From Planctomycetota bacterium (GTDB lineage: Bacteria > Planctomycetota > Planctomycetia > Planctomycetales > Planctomycetaceae), in the NCBI GenBank assembly GCA_022600195.1, contig JAHZKX010000043.1, forward strand, positions 1 to 64,000: 64,000 nucleotides of DNA, given 5' to 3'. Below, in pieces: positions 53,246 through 62,032 of the stretch (positions are counted from its first letter, which is position 1; each line of letters opens with the position of its first letter). Under the pieces are notes generated by a model, which was given only the letters and a program-made list of their open reading frames with translations, had not been told where the DNA came from and searched no databases. The position numbers were made by a program, and so were the translations under genes.

Positions 53246-53602
53246 CTAATCCATCCATATGAACCCACAACCACTTCCAAGTACAACCAGCATGAAAGCG
53301 ATTAACTTTATCCATTTTTTAGCTTTCACAGGGCGCAAAGTACTAAATACGACTGTCTCTTTAGGATAGCCTTTTAAAATGATCGGCGGGTCACTTTGCT
53401 TGGAGAGTGAAAAATCAGTTGTATGTAACGTCCGAGGTTGTCGATATATTCCTTGCCGAAAAATCACCGTATCACCCGGTTGTGCAGTTCGCAGTGCATG
53501 CAATACGGTTTGCCAAGGCTGTTTAAGTGTTCCCGGATTTTTGTCGCTTGGCTGTCCACCGTGCCCTTCAATATCAACATAATAGGTAGCTGTTTTTTTC
53601 AC
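53246..53602 (-). pseudogene. Truncated right-handed beta-helix protein, probably frameshifted at the N-terminus
   Basis: This 118-codon frame reads ATYYVDIEGHGGQPSDKNPG, TLKQPWQTVLHALRTAQPGD and TVIFRQGIYRQPRTL, the opening of DUF1565/pectate-lyase-like beta-helix proteins. Only the first turns are present (usual proteins are over 300 residues); the end is a lone membrane helix (KLIAFMLVVLGSGCGF). Upstream, a start ATG at 53669 encodes a signal-peptide-like MVVLFFCWG that would join this frame if the G7 run at 53641-53647 (minus strand) were one base shorter. It is therefore either a pseudogene, a phase-variable gene, or a sequencing slip. Confidence 0.55.
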
Positions 53603-53757
53603 CTGTGGAGTGATCTTATTGGCCCCATCAGAGGGAGTTGCCCCCCCAACAGAAGAACAAGACTACCATTGTCGAAAAACAAGCAACTGGAATGCTTTGA
53701 GGATGTATAAGGAGGGCAATTCAAAAGGGAGATTAAGGAAAGTTTATAGCGCTGACA

Positions 53758-53771
53758 TGTAAGTCGCGAAC
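53758..53771. repeat. 14-bp direct repeat, copy 1 (TGTAAGTCGCGAAC)
   Basis: Identical to 54647-54660, 889 bp away. Each copy lies a short distance beyond the 3' end of one of the two paralogous leftward genes, as expected for a tandem duplication that included flanking DNA. Confidence 0.75.
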
Positions 53772-53796
53772 TTCATGCCACACCTAGTTCGTTCGT

Positions 53797-54570
53797 TTAT
53801 TTGAAATGAGCGGAGGGATGTGCTGATATGAGTTCAGATAAATCACGAAACGTATGGAGTTCATCAAAACAGAGCTGCAAGCCTCCCTGTTGATTATGGC
53901 AGAATTTGGCCAAATGATAAAACAAGAAAAGGGCCAGGGGGATAAAAAGAAGTCGAGGTTCGCCGCATGAATAGATCAATGCGAAGAATAGTGTTGCGAT
54001 CGTCCAGAGCATGCATCTATCCGCTATCCAATACGAATCGAAATTTTCCAATCGAATCTTTGGCAGGGCACCTGGTGCAAGCAATGAAATCGATCCCAGA
54101 AAAAGATCTGCATGTTTGTACGAATAATCTGATAGTGGCGTAGAAGGAGCAATTTCTGAGACATCAACCCCCGCATCACGCAGCAGACTCCGAATCGCCA
54201 AAAAAGTTGAAGCAGGGCGGCAGGGCTTTCCGAAAAATGTTTCTTCTCGAATTTCGGAAACCGATGCATACTGCGAGATCAAACGACATACTTCCCGAAG
54301 TGTTTGATCGCCTTCTGCACTAAGTACCTGATTCCACTCCTGTTTCGGAATAGAAATTTGCCATGCCTTGTTCATTGAAACCCGAAGACTCTGCCAGTCT
54401 TCTAAATCACACTCAAACTGCCAATCATCGATGGTCGTTTCAAACGTCAATTCGTTGCGTGGAAGCATACCATAATCAAGCTGATAACTTAGACGGTGCC
54501 ACTCTCGTAACACTTCCAACACATACATGGGTGTCGCTGGTGTTTTCAACGTCGGATAATGAACTTCCAT
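53797..54570 (-). CDS. Hypothetical protein with C-terminal membrane hairpin, paralogue 1
   Basis: This 257-residue protein is of no recognised family. It starts MEVHYPTLKTPATPMYVLEV and shares blocks with the next gene upstream: PATP.YVL.VL, SAEGD...R..C.LI, FFGKPCRPASTFLAIRSLLRDAGVDVSEIAPSTPL, LFLGSI..L.PG.LP, LHTFRDLSELISAHPSA. Two adjacent transmembrane helices lie near 190-222. The conserved soluble part with GKxCRPAS may be a binding domain; no known fold is claimed. Tandem duplication is supported by a 14-bp identical stretch after each gene (see the direct repeat entries). Confidence 0.7.
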   Translation of the reverse strand: MEVHYPTLKTPATPMYVLEVLREWHRLSYQLDYGMLPRNELTFETTIDDWQFECDLEDWQSLRVSMNKAWQISIPKQEWNQVLSAEGDQTLREVCRLISQYASVSEIREETFFGKPCRPASTFLAIRSLLRDAGVDVSEIAPSTPLSDYSYKHADLFLGSISLLAPGALPKIRLENFDSYWIADRCMLWTIATLFFALIYSCGEPRLLFIPLALFLFYHLAKFCHNQQGGLQLCFDELHTFRDLSELISAHPSAHFK

Positions 54571-54646
54571 TTGTTTTCCTCATGTGTGTATCCAATTATT
54601 TTCCCGTGATGCTCTCACCAACCATGATGAACGAACTGCACGCATC

Positions 54647-54660
54647 TGTAAGTCGCGAAC
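54647..54660. repeat. 14-bp direct repeat, copy 2 (TGTAAGTCGCGAAC)
   Basis: Second copy of the sequence at 53758-53771, just beyond the stop of the upstream paralogue. Confidence 0.75.
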
Positions 54661-54678
54661 CGCGTTTCTCTCGTTTCG

Positions 54679-55437
54679 CTAACTGAATTGAGCTGTTGGA
54701 TGTGCGGCGATTTTTTCTGAAAGATCTCGAAACGTTCTAAGCTCACCAATTTGAACACTGGCATATTTGTCGTTTGAATCAACCTCAACCAGTAGATATA
54801 GAAAAAGCAATATGCTGATCGTAAATATAAAATACCCCGGTGAACTTCCCATGACAAAAAATCCAACGAGCGTCGGTATATGCCAAAGAGCTTTGAGACA
54901 TTCCAGGCTAAAGAATCCACGATCATCAATATCGAAATCAGGTAAACTGCCAGGAGACAACTTCGCAATCGGCCCCAAAAACAGTTCCAGATTTTTTCGA
55001 GTATACTCTTTCAATGGAGTAGAGGGAGCGACATCGGCAACATCGACACCGGCGTCATGCATCATTGATCGTATTGTGAGAAACACGGAGGCAGGCCGAC
55101 ACGTTCGACCGCAAAACGAGCTCAATGTAATTTTGGGCATCGTAATACGCGCTGCAATCAATTCACAAAAATCGCGAACTGTGTCGCCTTCTGCTGACCT
55201 TAGAGCTCCAAACCAATCAGAAAATTCCAAGTCAAAGCAGATGAGAGTCGAATAGAAAATGTCATCAAAGGTATAAAAGCCACAGGCTTCATAGAGTACT
55301 TCGATCGATGAATCCAGCGTCACTCCAACTTGTGACAATGAGTCATTATTCCATTCAAGAGTTTCTCGGTCGAGTAACACACTCAATACGTATTCTGGTG
55401 TTGCTGGGATTTCTACTGTTGGATACTGAATTTCCAT
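54679..55437 (-). CDS. Hypothetical protein with C-terminal membrane hairpin, paralogue 2
   Basis: This protein has about 252 residues from the ATG at 55437 (MEIQYPTVEIPATPEYVLSV). It is a paralogue of the gene at 53797; the best-kept block is GRTCRPASVFLTIRSMMHDAGVDVADVAPSTPL and the C-terminal LRTFRDLSEKIAAHPTAQF. The N-terminal half has diverged more. Two transmembrane helices lie near 190-222. The pair probably forms a unit; divergence shows the duplication is not recent. No function is assigned. Confidence 0.7.
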   Translation of the reverse strand: MEIQYPTVEIPATPEYVLSVLLDRETLEWNNDSLSQVGVTLDSSIEVLYEACGFYTFDDIFYSTLICFDLEFSDWFGALRSAEGDTVRDFCELIAARITMPKITLSSFCGRTCRPASVFLTIRSMMHDAGVDVADVAPSTPLKEYTRKNLELFLGPIAKLSPGSLPDFDIDDRGFFSLECLKALWHIPTLVGFFVMGSSPGYFIFTISILLFLYLLVEVDSNDKYASVQIGELRTFRDLSEKIAAHPTAQFS

Positions 55438-55660
55438 TAGTCTCCCCAATATGTGTATGGAATCGATTTACTCTGACTCTCTTTTCCACCTTCAACGTGT
55501 ACGTACGGCACAATACAATTTCACAAGCGAAGATTGAAAAGTCAAGATCGAATAGATGGTTTGATTCTGGTGAAGAGCAATGGGACTTTACGGATCAGAG
55601 TGCTGTAAGGAGCGTCAGCAGATCAACGTGTAAAAGAGGGGTAGAGAGAGAAAAAAGAAA

Positions 55661-55733
55661 TGGGCACGGGCGGGATCGAACCGCCGACACCAGGATTTTC
55701 AGTCCTGTGCTCTACCAACTGAGCTACATGCCC
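55661..55733 (-). tRNA. tRNA-Phe (GAA)
   Basis: The minus strand folds as a complete cloverleaf: acceptor GGGCATG / CGTGCCC, D arm GCTC...GAGC, anticodon stem CAGGA / TCCTG with loop CTGAAAA (anticodon GAA), and T arm GGCGG TTCGATC CCGCC. The 3' CCA is not encoded (ATTT follows), so it is added after transcription. It lies beside an accessory region, a common integration spot, but no attachment-site duplication was found. Confidence 0.97.
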
Positions 55734-55998
55734 TTTTCGTTCCCGGATGAGCTTTCAATGGCGTTAACTCCCTATGAAATCATCGTTTAATGGTAACGAG
55801 ATGGAAATATAAGCCATTCCCCGCTCAGTTTCAAGCAAAACCAGCGTTTCCTGTAGAGGAATCCTTAGTTTTCCTGATACCTGGATTATACAGCCATCAA
55901 TAATGGTAAAATCGATGCGTTATGCCTACTGGAACAGCCACATTACGAAGTGGAATGGAAATCAGATCTGGCCATCGAAGAAGGAGAATCACTGTTAA
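55734..55998. other. Intergenic region between tRNA-Phe and fhcB
   Basis: About 265 bp. A short plus-strand open frame without a start codon (about 55877-56033, including ALCLLEQPHYEVEWKSDL) has protein-like composition and overlaps the 3' end of fhcB; it may be a gene remnant. Confidence 0.35.
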
Positions 55999-57249
55999 TT
56001 AATGAGTCGCCGGCTGCTTCACCGAAGAAATGATCTCTGTCAAGACAGTGGCTTCACTGGAGAGTGGGGTGGAGAGATATCCACGCAAGGGGAGTGGAGT
56101 TCCATCGAAGCGATAAACCGAACCAGGAAAATGAATTCCGGAAATACCTGTAGGGAGAAACGTATGCAAATCCGGTAATTCTACCATCGCTGGACCAATC
56201 AGAATGACGGGAATCCGGGCCAATCGCTGCTGCGCGTTTACTGATAAGCCGGAAAGGGGATTCGCTCCGACAAGAATACAAAGATCGATTTCATCCTGCT
56301 CCAGTAGCGCGTTCGCTGAATATTCACCCGGCGAATAACGTGGATAGCCCGATGCAAAATTAACACTCGCCGCATAACCGGTTTGCCACGCCAGTACATT
56401 TTCAAGCCCTTTAGTCTCACCTGCGGGAGGAACACTGATCCCGTGACAGCGACGATCAGTCTGGAGCTCCTGAATCAGCGTCGATAACGCTTCGATTTTA
56501 CGATGAGATAAGGGACCTTCTTTAAATTCCGGACCATAAAAGAAAACAACATATTTGCTCTGCTGAATGAGAGCCACCAGTTTCTGCAGAGAGTCTTCAG
56601 CAATTCCTGTTGGCTGCTTACCCCCCAGGTCAATGCCTTTCAATACGGCTCTCAAGCTCCAGATGGCTTCTAACTCCTGCTGAGGTTCCAGTGGAATCGT
56701 TTTATCAACGTATTCGCTGGCGCTGGAAAGCTCTGTACCTATTGACAGAATGGTACGCGGAATCTCTTGTGATCCTGAGGAGAGACTCTGTCGGTGACAT
56801 TGATTTGCCAGCAACGTGTCTGCGCCCCAATAAATAATCAAATCGGCACGACTGCGTACTTCGCCCAGAGTACATGTCGCCTCTCCGACCTGCTGTAATG
56901 CTCTGGTCGTTGCAGAAGCACCTGTATCAATGGTGGCGCCAATTTGATCTGCCAGACTCACGGCGGCCCGTTGTGCATCTGTGGCCGATTGAGCTAAACC
57001 AAAGATTAACGGAGCCTGTGCTTTTTGAATCAGATCGACGGCCGATTTGACGGCTTCTGCATGCGATGCCTCAACCCCCTTGACCTGGGGAGATAATGAT
57101 CCCGTCTGCAAAGACTCTTTAAACCAGGCCTGCCCTTGAGGACAAGAGGTTTGAACCTCGAGAATCTGCTGACCGTCTGTTGTGACTTGAATATCATCAC
57201 ATACGCAACAACATCCCGCACACGTAACATCTTCAATCACATTTTTCAC
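55999..57249 (-). CDS. fhcB: Formylmethanofuran dehydrogenase subunit B homologue (FhcB)
   Basis: This protein has about 416 residues. The GTG at 57249 (VKNVIEDVTCAGCCCVCDDI) has GGAG seven bases upstream; the TTG at 57270 is less likely. The CxxCxxxCDDI start, NQCHRQSLS, FASGYPRYSPGEYSA and LVGANPLSG match FwdB/FhcB, related to molybdopterin oxidoreductases. In methylotrophic bacteria and planctomycetes the FhcABCD complex hydrolyses formyl-methanofuran/H4MPT to formate; the B subunit is thought to have lost catalysis. Subunits A, C and D are not in this window; their absence here is odd because they are usually adjacent in methylotrophs. It lies 31 bp after a sugar-isomerase-like gene. Confidence 0.88.
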   Translation of the reverse strand: MKNVIEDVTCAGCCCVCDDIQVTTDGQQILEVQTSCPQGQAWFKESLQTGSLSPQVKGVEASHAEAVKSAVDLIQKAQAPLIFGLAQSATDAQRAAVSLADQIGATIDTGASATTRALQQVGEATCTLGEVRSRADLIIYWGADTLLANQCHRQSLSSGSQEIPRTILSIGTELSSASEYVDKTIPLEPQQELEAIWSLRAVLKGIDLGGKQPTGIAEDSLQKLVALIQQSKYVVFFYGPEFKEGPLSHRKIEALSTLIQELQTDRRCHGISVPPAGETKGLENVLAWQTGYAASVNFASGYPRYSPGEYSANALLEQDEIDLCILVGANPLSGLSVNAQQRLARIPVILIGPAMVELPDLHTFLPTGISGIHFPGSVYRFDGTPLPLRGYLSTPLSSEATVLTEIISSVKQPATH

Positions 57250-57301
57250 AGACGGTCTCCGAAACCGCAATTCCTCGTCAGCAGTTCACAGGCCACTCTG
57301 A

Positions 57302-58150
57302 CTAACCGATTAATTCTTTCAGCTCATCCAGTAGATCAACAGCTTTTCCGATATCCGCTTTCTGCTGCTCACGGTCTTCCGGAATTTCTCGTTCAATCGT
57401 CAAGGGGCCGGTATATTCAATGTCATTAAGAGCTCGCAAATATGTGGCCATTCCGACATCACCTTCACCAAGCGGCACTTCAGCGCCCCAATCGATTCCG
57501 CGTTTTCCTTCGGGTGCCCATGTGGCATCCTTGCAATGTACGCTGGCTACCAGGTGACCTACACGTTGCAATGCCGCGATGGGGTCTCCCGTACCATAAA
57601 GAATCATATTGGCAGGATCAAAATTAATCTTCAGATTATCGCGTGCCACATCACTAATAAAATCGAGCAGATGATCTGCTGATTCCTGACCAGTTTCCAG
57701 ATTCAGAACCTGACTGTTTACCTTAACATAATCAAGCAGATGCTGAGTTTCCGTCACCAGTGCTTTGTAATCTTCTGAATTCCGATCTTCCGGAACGAAT
57801 CCAATATGCAGAGCGACAGTATGACATCCCAACAGCCGTGCAAAATCGGAAATTTCTTTCATTTCTTCAACTCGAGCGGCTCGTGTCTCCAACGGTACCA
57901 GACCCACTGTTTTTTTTGTGGTTGGAATGTCGGCATAACTCTCCCCATCAAAACCACCAAAAACGCAAGTAATTTGAATACCCGCTGCGTTACAGCGATC
58001 CAAAAACTCCTGTGCTGCTTCGGGAGTTCGCGTTTGTTTATGCGGAGCGTGAACTTGAATTGTGGGGATTCCCAGTTCCTGAACAACATCCAGATGCACA
58101 CCCAAGCCTGCATCAACTGAAGCAAATACACCAATGGGCCATTTTTCCAT
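57302..58150 (-). CDS. Sugar phosphate isomerase/epimerase family protein (xylose-isomerase-like TIM barrel)
   Basis: This protein has 282 residues. Metal-site blocks of the AP endonuclease 2/xylose isomerase-like superfamily: VHAPHKQTRTPE, GCHTVALHIGFVP, LNLETGQESADHL (Glu ligand), INFDPANMILYGTGDP (Asp), SVHCKDATWAPEG (His) and LTIEREIPED (Glu). It probably isomerises or epimerises a sugar or keto-acid; the substrate cannot be read off. The ATG follows GGAG by eight bases. It is probably co-transcribed with fhcB, though a functional link is not obvious. Confidence 0.85.
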   Translation of the reverse strand: MEKWPIGVFASVDAGLGVHLDVVQELGIPTIQVHAPHKQTRTPEAAQEFLDRCNAAGIQITCVFGGFDGESYADIPTTKKTVGLVPLETRAARVEEMKEISDFARLLGCHTVALHIGFVPEDRNSEDYKALVTETQHLLDYVKVNSQVLNLETGQESADHLLDFISDVARDNLKINFDPANMILYGTGDPIAALQRVGHLVASVHCKDATWAPEGKRGIDWGAEVPLGEGDVGMATYLRALNDIEYTGPLTIEREIPEDREQQKADIGKAVDLLDELKELIG

Positions 58151-58428
58151 AATTCTGTCTCCGGAATGTGATCTTATATGATTCTCAAGTTGATTGAATT
58201 TCTATGACATTCAGAACCCCGAGGGCCTTTACATCGCCTTTATCATAAGGAGAATTTCCCTGATTCACAAACCAGTACCTCGAATTCTTTCCAAAATATA
58301 AAAACACAAACTGAAAGCGCAGATACAACTTCCCGCCTCTATTGTTTCCTTACTAACTCCCCGTATAATGGAGTCTACTCGCGAAGATCGCAAATGAAGC
58401 CGGCCTTGAACGTGAAAGGGAATCCATC

Positions 58429-58902
58429 ATGATTGAAATGAAAAAAATCCTCATACCAACCGATTTTAGTGAAACATCTCAGGCGGCTACCCAGTATGCA
58501 GTGGAACTGGCCAAAAAATTTGATGCCAAGATCTATTTGCTGCATGTGATCGAGGACCCGATTGTCTATATGCCTATGTTTGAGAGTTATGCTATGCCTC
58601 CCAAAGAAGATTTTGAGAGCTTTGCAGAAACCAGACTGGATAACTGGATTCTTGATGATGACAAAGGCGAGCTGGAGATGGAAACAAAATGGGTGCATGG
58701 TAATCCTTTTGTTGACATTCTGAAATTTGCTAAGAAGGAAGATGTGGATCTCATCGTAGTCGGGACACACGGTCGCTCATTTACTGCTCATTTATTGCTG
58801 GGTAGTGTAGCGGAAAAAGTCGTTCGCAAGGCTTCGTGTCCTGTATTAACGGTTCGTCCACAAGGGCATCAATTTATTCATCCGGGAATGGCGGAAGATT
58901 AA
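58429..58902 (+). CDS. Universal stress protein (UspA family)
   Basis: This is a 157-residue single-domain Usp. It begins MKKILIPTDFSETSQAATQY and has the ATP-binding signature GTHGRSFTAHLLLGSVAEKV followed by CPVLTVRP near the C-terminus (the G-2x-G-9x-GS/N pattern). Cytosolic; expected to bind ATP and respond to stress or starvation. The start is the ATG at 58429, with another at 58438. It precedes the DASS transporter by 71 bp on the same strand. Confidence 0.93.
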   Translation: MIEMKKILIPTDFSETSQAATQYAVELAKKFDAKIYLLHVIEDPIVYMPMFESYAMPPKEDFESFAETRLDNWILDDDKGELEMETKWVHGNPFVDILKFAKKEDVDLIVVGTHGRSFTAHLLLGSVAEKVVRKASCPVLTVRPQGHQFIHPGMAED

Positions 58903-58973
58903 GAAACAATCATATTTCACGGTATGACTTCTTAAACTACACCCTTTGAATGCACCATTCCGAATGGGAATGA

Positions 58974-60617
58974 GTGAATCAGACATATAGGAATTCCAGG
59001 CTCGTGATTGGCGCCTCATCACATCCGAAAGAAAGCCGTATTCCTTTTTATGGGAAAATATTCAGTATCATTGCATTTGTATTCATACTGAATCTTCCAA
59101 CTCCAGAAGATATGTCGGCTTCTGCGCAACGTCTGGCAGCCGTGACTGCTTTGATGGCCATTCTCTGGATGACTCAGGCGCTGCCGATTGCTGTCACCAG
59201 CCTCATTCCCATAGCTGCCTTTCCTCTTTTTGGAATACAGGATCCCAAAACTGTCAGTCAGGCATATATTAACTCGAACATTTTCCTGTATATGGGCGGG
59301 TTTATGCTTGCGCTGGGAATAGAAAAGTGGGGCCTGCATCGGCGTATCGCATTACATATTATCAACGTGATTGGCTCCAGCCCCAAACGTGTCGTGCTTG
59401 GATTTATGTTCGCGACGGCCTTTTTATCGATGTGGATCAGTAATACCGCATCCACATTACTGATGCTTCCAATCGGTCTGGCCATCATCGGATCCATCAC
59501 GGAATTAGAAAGGCGGGAGAATGAAGAGGAATCTTCACAAGGCATTCATACTTTTTCGGTCGCATTATTGCTGGGAATTGCGTATTCCGCCAGTATTGGC
59601 GGTGTCACGACGCTGATCGGAACTCCTACAAATATCTCCTTCCAACAGATTTGGCTGATACAATTTCCGCTGGCGCCTCAATTGTCTGCGGGAGAATGGA
59701 TGGTCATGGTTGTCCCCTTTGGCGTAACATTTCTTTTTATCGCATGGATTGTTCTCTGCTGGAAAATACCGCGTTTCGCTAATTCACAAGAGTCCTCTAA
59801 AAAAATCATCCAGAGTCATATTCAAAAATTGGGCAGCCCCCAAAAAGCTGAAATCCTGATGGCAATCATCTTTTTGATGACGGCCATTCTATGGGTTACT
59901 CGTAAGCCTTTAGGATTTGGAGGCGAGTTCCAGATTCCGGGCTGGGAAGCATTGCCGGTTCACTTTCTCAATCAGTGGGGAATTGCTGTGAAAAACCCTT
60001 CCAGCTGGGTCAATGATTCCACTGTCGTTATTGGAATGGTGGTTCTGATGTTTGCCATTCCCGCACGAAAATCAGAGCTGGGAAACACAGAATTCCTGAT
60101 GGACTGGGAAACCGCAGAACGACTTCCCTGGGGGGTCTTATTATTAATCGGTGGCGGCTTTGCGATAGCAGGGGCATTTCAATCCACCCAGTTATCCAAC
60201 TGGGTTGGTCATGTTTTTTCAGAACTTGTGACTGGCTGGCCTGCATGGGCATTGATCCTGACCGCTTGTCTCATGTTGACTTTTCTTACAGAATTCACCT
60301 CAAACATTGCCACGGTAAACACATTGCTGCCCATTCTCGCTGCAACAGCAGTTAGTCTGAATGTCGATCCGCGGCTGATCATGATTCCTGCTGCGATCTC
60401 TGCCAGTTGTGCGTTTACCATGCCCATCGCGACACCTCCCAACGCGATTGTTTTCGCCTCCGGAAAAATCAAGATCACCGATATGCTGAAATATGGATTG
60501 ATATTGAATCTGATTGGAGTCATACTCCTGACCGCATTTATGTTACTCTACTTCATTCCGCAAATGGGGATTGAAATCGGAAAAGTACCGGAGTGGGTAA
60601 TTCAGCAGAATCCATAA
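58974..60617 (+). CDS. DASS-family (SLC13) sodium/anion symporter
   Basis: This protein has 547 residues and about 11-13 transmembrane segments. The SLC13 signature appears twice: AYSASIGGVTTLIGTPTNIS in the first half and SNIATVNTLLPILAATAV with PIATPPNAIVFASG in the second. The SNT motif of VdcINDY-like carriers appears as WISNTASTLLMLPIG. Such carriers take up dicarboxylates, citrate or sulfate with Na+. Substrate not determinable. Starts with GTG at 58974. A second start further in is possible, since residues 1-25 are poorly conserved. Confidence 0.9.
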   Translation: MNQTYRNSRLVIGASSHPKESRIPFYGKIFSIIAFVFILNLPTPEDMSASAQRLAAVTALMAILWMTQALPIAVTSLIPIAAFPLFGIQDPKTVSQAYINSNIFLYMGGFMLALGIEKWGLHRRIALHIINVIGSSPKRVVLGFMFATAFLSMWISNTASTLLMLPIGLAIIGSITELERRENEEESSQGIHTFSVALLLGIAYSASIGGVTTLIGTPTNISFQQIWLIQFPLAPQLSAGEWMVMVVPFGVTFLFIAWIVLCWKIPRFANSQESSKKIIQSHIQKLGSPQKAEILMAIIFLMTAILWVTRKPLGFGGEFQIPGWEALPVHFLNQWGIAVKNPSSWVNDSTVVIGMVVLMFAIPARKSELGNTEFLMDWETAERLPWGVLLLIGGGFAIAGAFQSTQLSNWVGHVFSELVTGWPAWALILTACLMLTFLTEFTSNIATVNTLLPILAATAVSLNVDPRLIMIPAAISASCAFTMPIATPPNAIVFASGKIKITDMLKYGLILNLIGVILLTAFMLLYFIPQMGIEIGKVPEWVIQQNP

Positions 60618-60626
60618 GATGGAAAT

Positions 60627-62009
60627 TTATTTTCCGATACAGAATTTACTGAAAATCCGATCCAGGATGTCATCGGTATAGACCTGACCGACGATATGTC
60701 CCAGGTGCTGCAGGGCTTCACGAATTTCAATGGCCACCAGCTCTTCGCCGACTTGCTTCGCGGCTGCCTCTTCTGCCGCCTGCAGTGAGAGCCCCGCTGA
60801 CCTTAAACTTTCGCGACAACGAGAGGCAGTAGAACCAATTAACAGCTTGCTGCCACGATGATATTCTGTCAGTCTCGATAAGATCATTTTTTGGAGCGTA
60901 TCGAGACCGACTCCCTTGGTGGCACTCAACTCGACGTCAATCTTCGAACTCCGAAGCTCTTCAGAGAGAGCAGGGGAGAGGTCACTTTTGGTTTTGACAA
61001 CCAGCACGTTTCGATATTCAGAAAGCTGCTCGCGCTGCACTTGATCTTTCTCTTCCCATTCCGGATTGAGATCGGCTGCCTGACACCAAATCACCAGATC
61101 CGCCTGTTCTACCTGCTGTTGGCGAAATCCTTGTGCGCTGACAGATATTTCATGCTCGTCCGTTTCGATGCCGGCAGTATCGATTAATTGAATCGATTGG
61201 CCCGCCCAATTTAATTCGGTCACCAGATAGTCACGAGTCGTCCCTGCAATATCAGATACCAAAGCAGGCTGCGCATCTCCGGCGAGGGCATTATACAACG
61301 TACTCTTTCCTGCATTGGGCAATCCCGCCAGAACCAGTGAAAGGGCACCCGTTGATTCCATTCGCTGTGAGGAATCGTGATAAAGCTGTTCACAAAACGT
61401 ACGAATTTCATGTACTTGAGAAACCAGTGAGTGGCGGTCAATAAATTCAATATCTTCTTCCACAAAATCCAGACCCGCTTCCAAATCGGAGAGCAACTCC
61501 AGCAGATGCCTTCGTGCCTGTCCGATGCGCGTAGAGACGCCTCCTGCCAACTGACTGAGTGCCAGATTAAGTTCTTCGTGATCGTAGGCATCAATCACTC
61601 CAAGAATTGCTTCGGCCTGCACTAAATCGACTCTGCCCGCCAGAAAAGCCCGTAATGTAAATTCACCTGGCCGGGCCATTCGGGCTCCATGCGCTGCCAG
61701 ATTTTCAATGGCAGATTCCAAGAGCGGCGGGGCGCTGATGGTATGAAACTCAGCTAGAGGCTGTCCAGTAAAACTGCGCGCTGTAGGCCAATAGTAGAGT
61801 GCGCCGGGAAGACGCAAATCGGTTTCGACTAATTTGAGTTGACCGGGATGGCGCAGAGGATGTTTGCATTTTTGCCAATCATCAGACGATTCGAAACAGG
61901 CTGACAGGCAAGACAGAATTTCCGTCCCACTGATTCGAATGATTCCCGCGGCCCCATTTCCCGGGGCAGAAGCCAGCGCCACAATGGTATCGTCAAATTG
62001 CAGATTCAT
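60627..62009 (-). CDS. mnmE: tRNA modification GTPase MnmE
   Basis: This 460-residue protein with MnmG makes the 5-carboxymethylaminomethyl group on U34 of certain tRNAs. N-terminal tetrahydrofolate-binding domain about 1-120 (DTIVALASAPGNGAAGIIRISG, and GEFTLRAFLAGRVDLVQAEAI). The G domain is inserted at about 215-380: G1 GLPNAGKSTLYNAL, G3 DTAGIE, G4 VKTKSD (a variant of NKxD), with G2 TTRD. The C-terminal CIGK carries the conserved Cys. It follows yidC by 23 bp, a very common bacterial arrangement (rpmH-rnpA-yidC-mnmE). Confidence 0.97.
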   Translation of the reverse strand: MNLQFDDTIVALASAPGNGAAGIIRISGTEILSCLSACFESSDDWQKCKHPLRHPGQLKLVETDLRLPGALYYWPTARSFTGQPLAEFHTISAPPLLESAIENLAAHGARMARPGEFTLRAFLAGRVDLVQAEAILGVIDAYDHEELNLALSQLAGGVSTRIGQARRHLLELLSDLEAGLDFVEEDIEFIDRHSLVSQVHEIRTFCEQLYHDSSQRMESTGALSLVLAGLPNAGKSTLYNALAGDAQPALVSDIAGTTRDYLVTELNWAGQSIQLIDTAGIETDEHEISVSAQGFRQQQVEQADLVIWCQAADLNPEWEEKDQVQREQLSEYRNVLVVKTKSDLSPALSEELRSSKIDVELSATKGVGLDTLQKMILSRLTEYHRGSKLLIGSTASRCRESLRSAGLSLQAAEEAAAKQVGEELVAIEIREALQHLGHIVGQVYTDDILDRIFSKFCIGK

Positions 62010-62032
62010 ACCGCGTCTCTTGGGAATCTTTG

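Noticed and set aside
55661-55733. tRNA-Phe as an attachment site of the 50.7-55.5 kb accessory block
   Set aside because: No duplicate of the tRNA 3' end and no tyrosine or serine integrase gene was found at the other edge of the block.
55877-56033. Short plus-strand frame near the end of fhcB as a gene
   Set aside because: Protein-like composition but no start codon, about 50 codons, and overlaps fhcB; too little to call.
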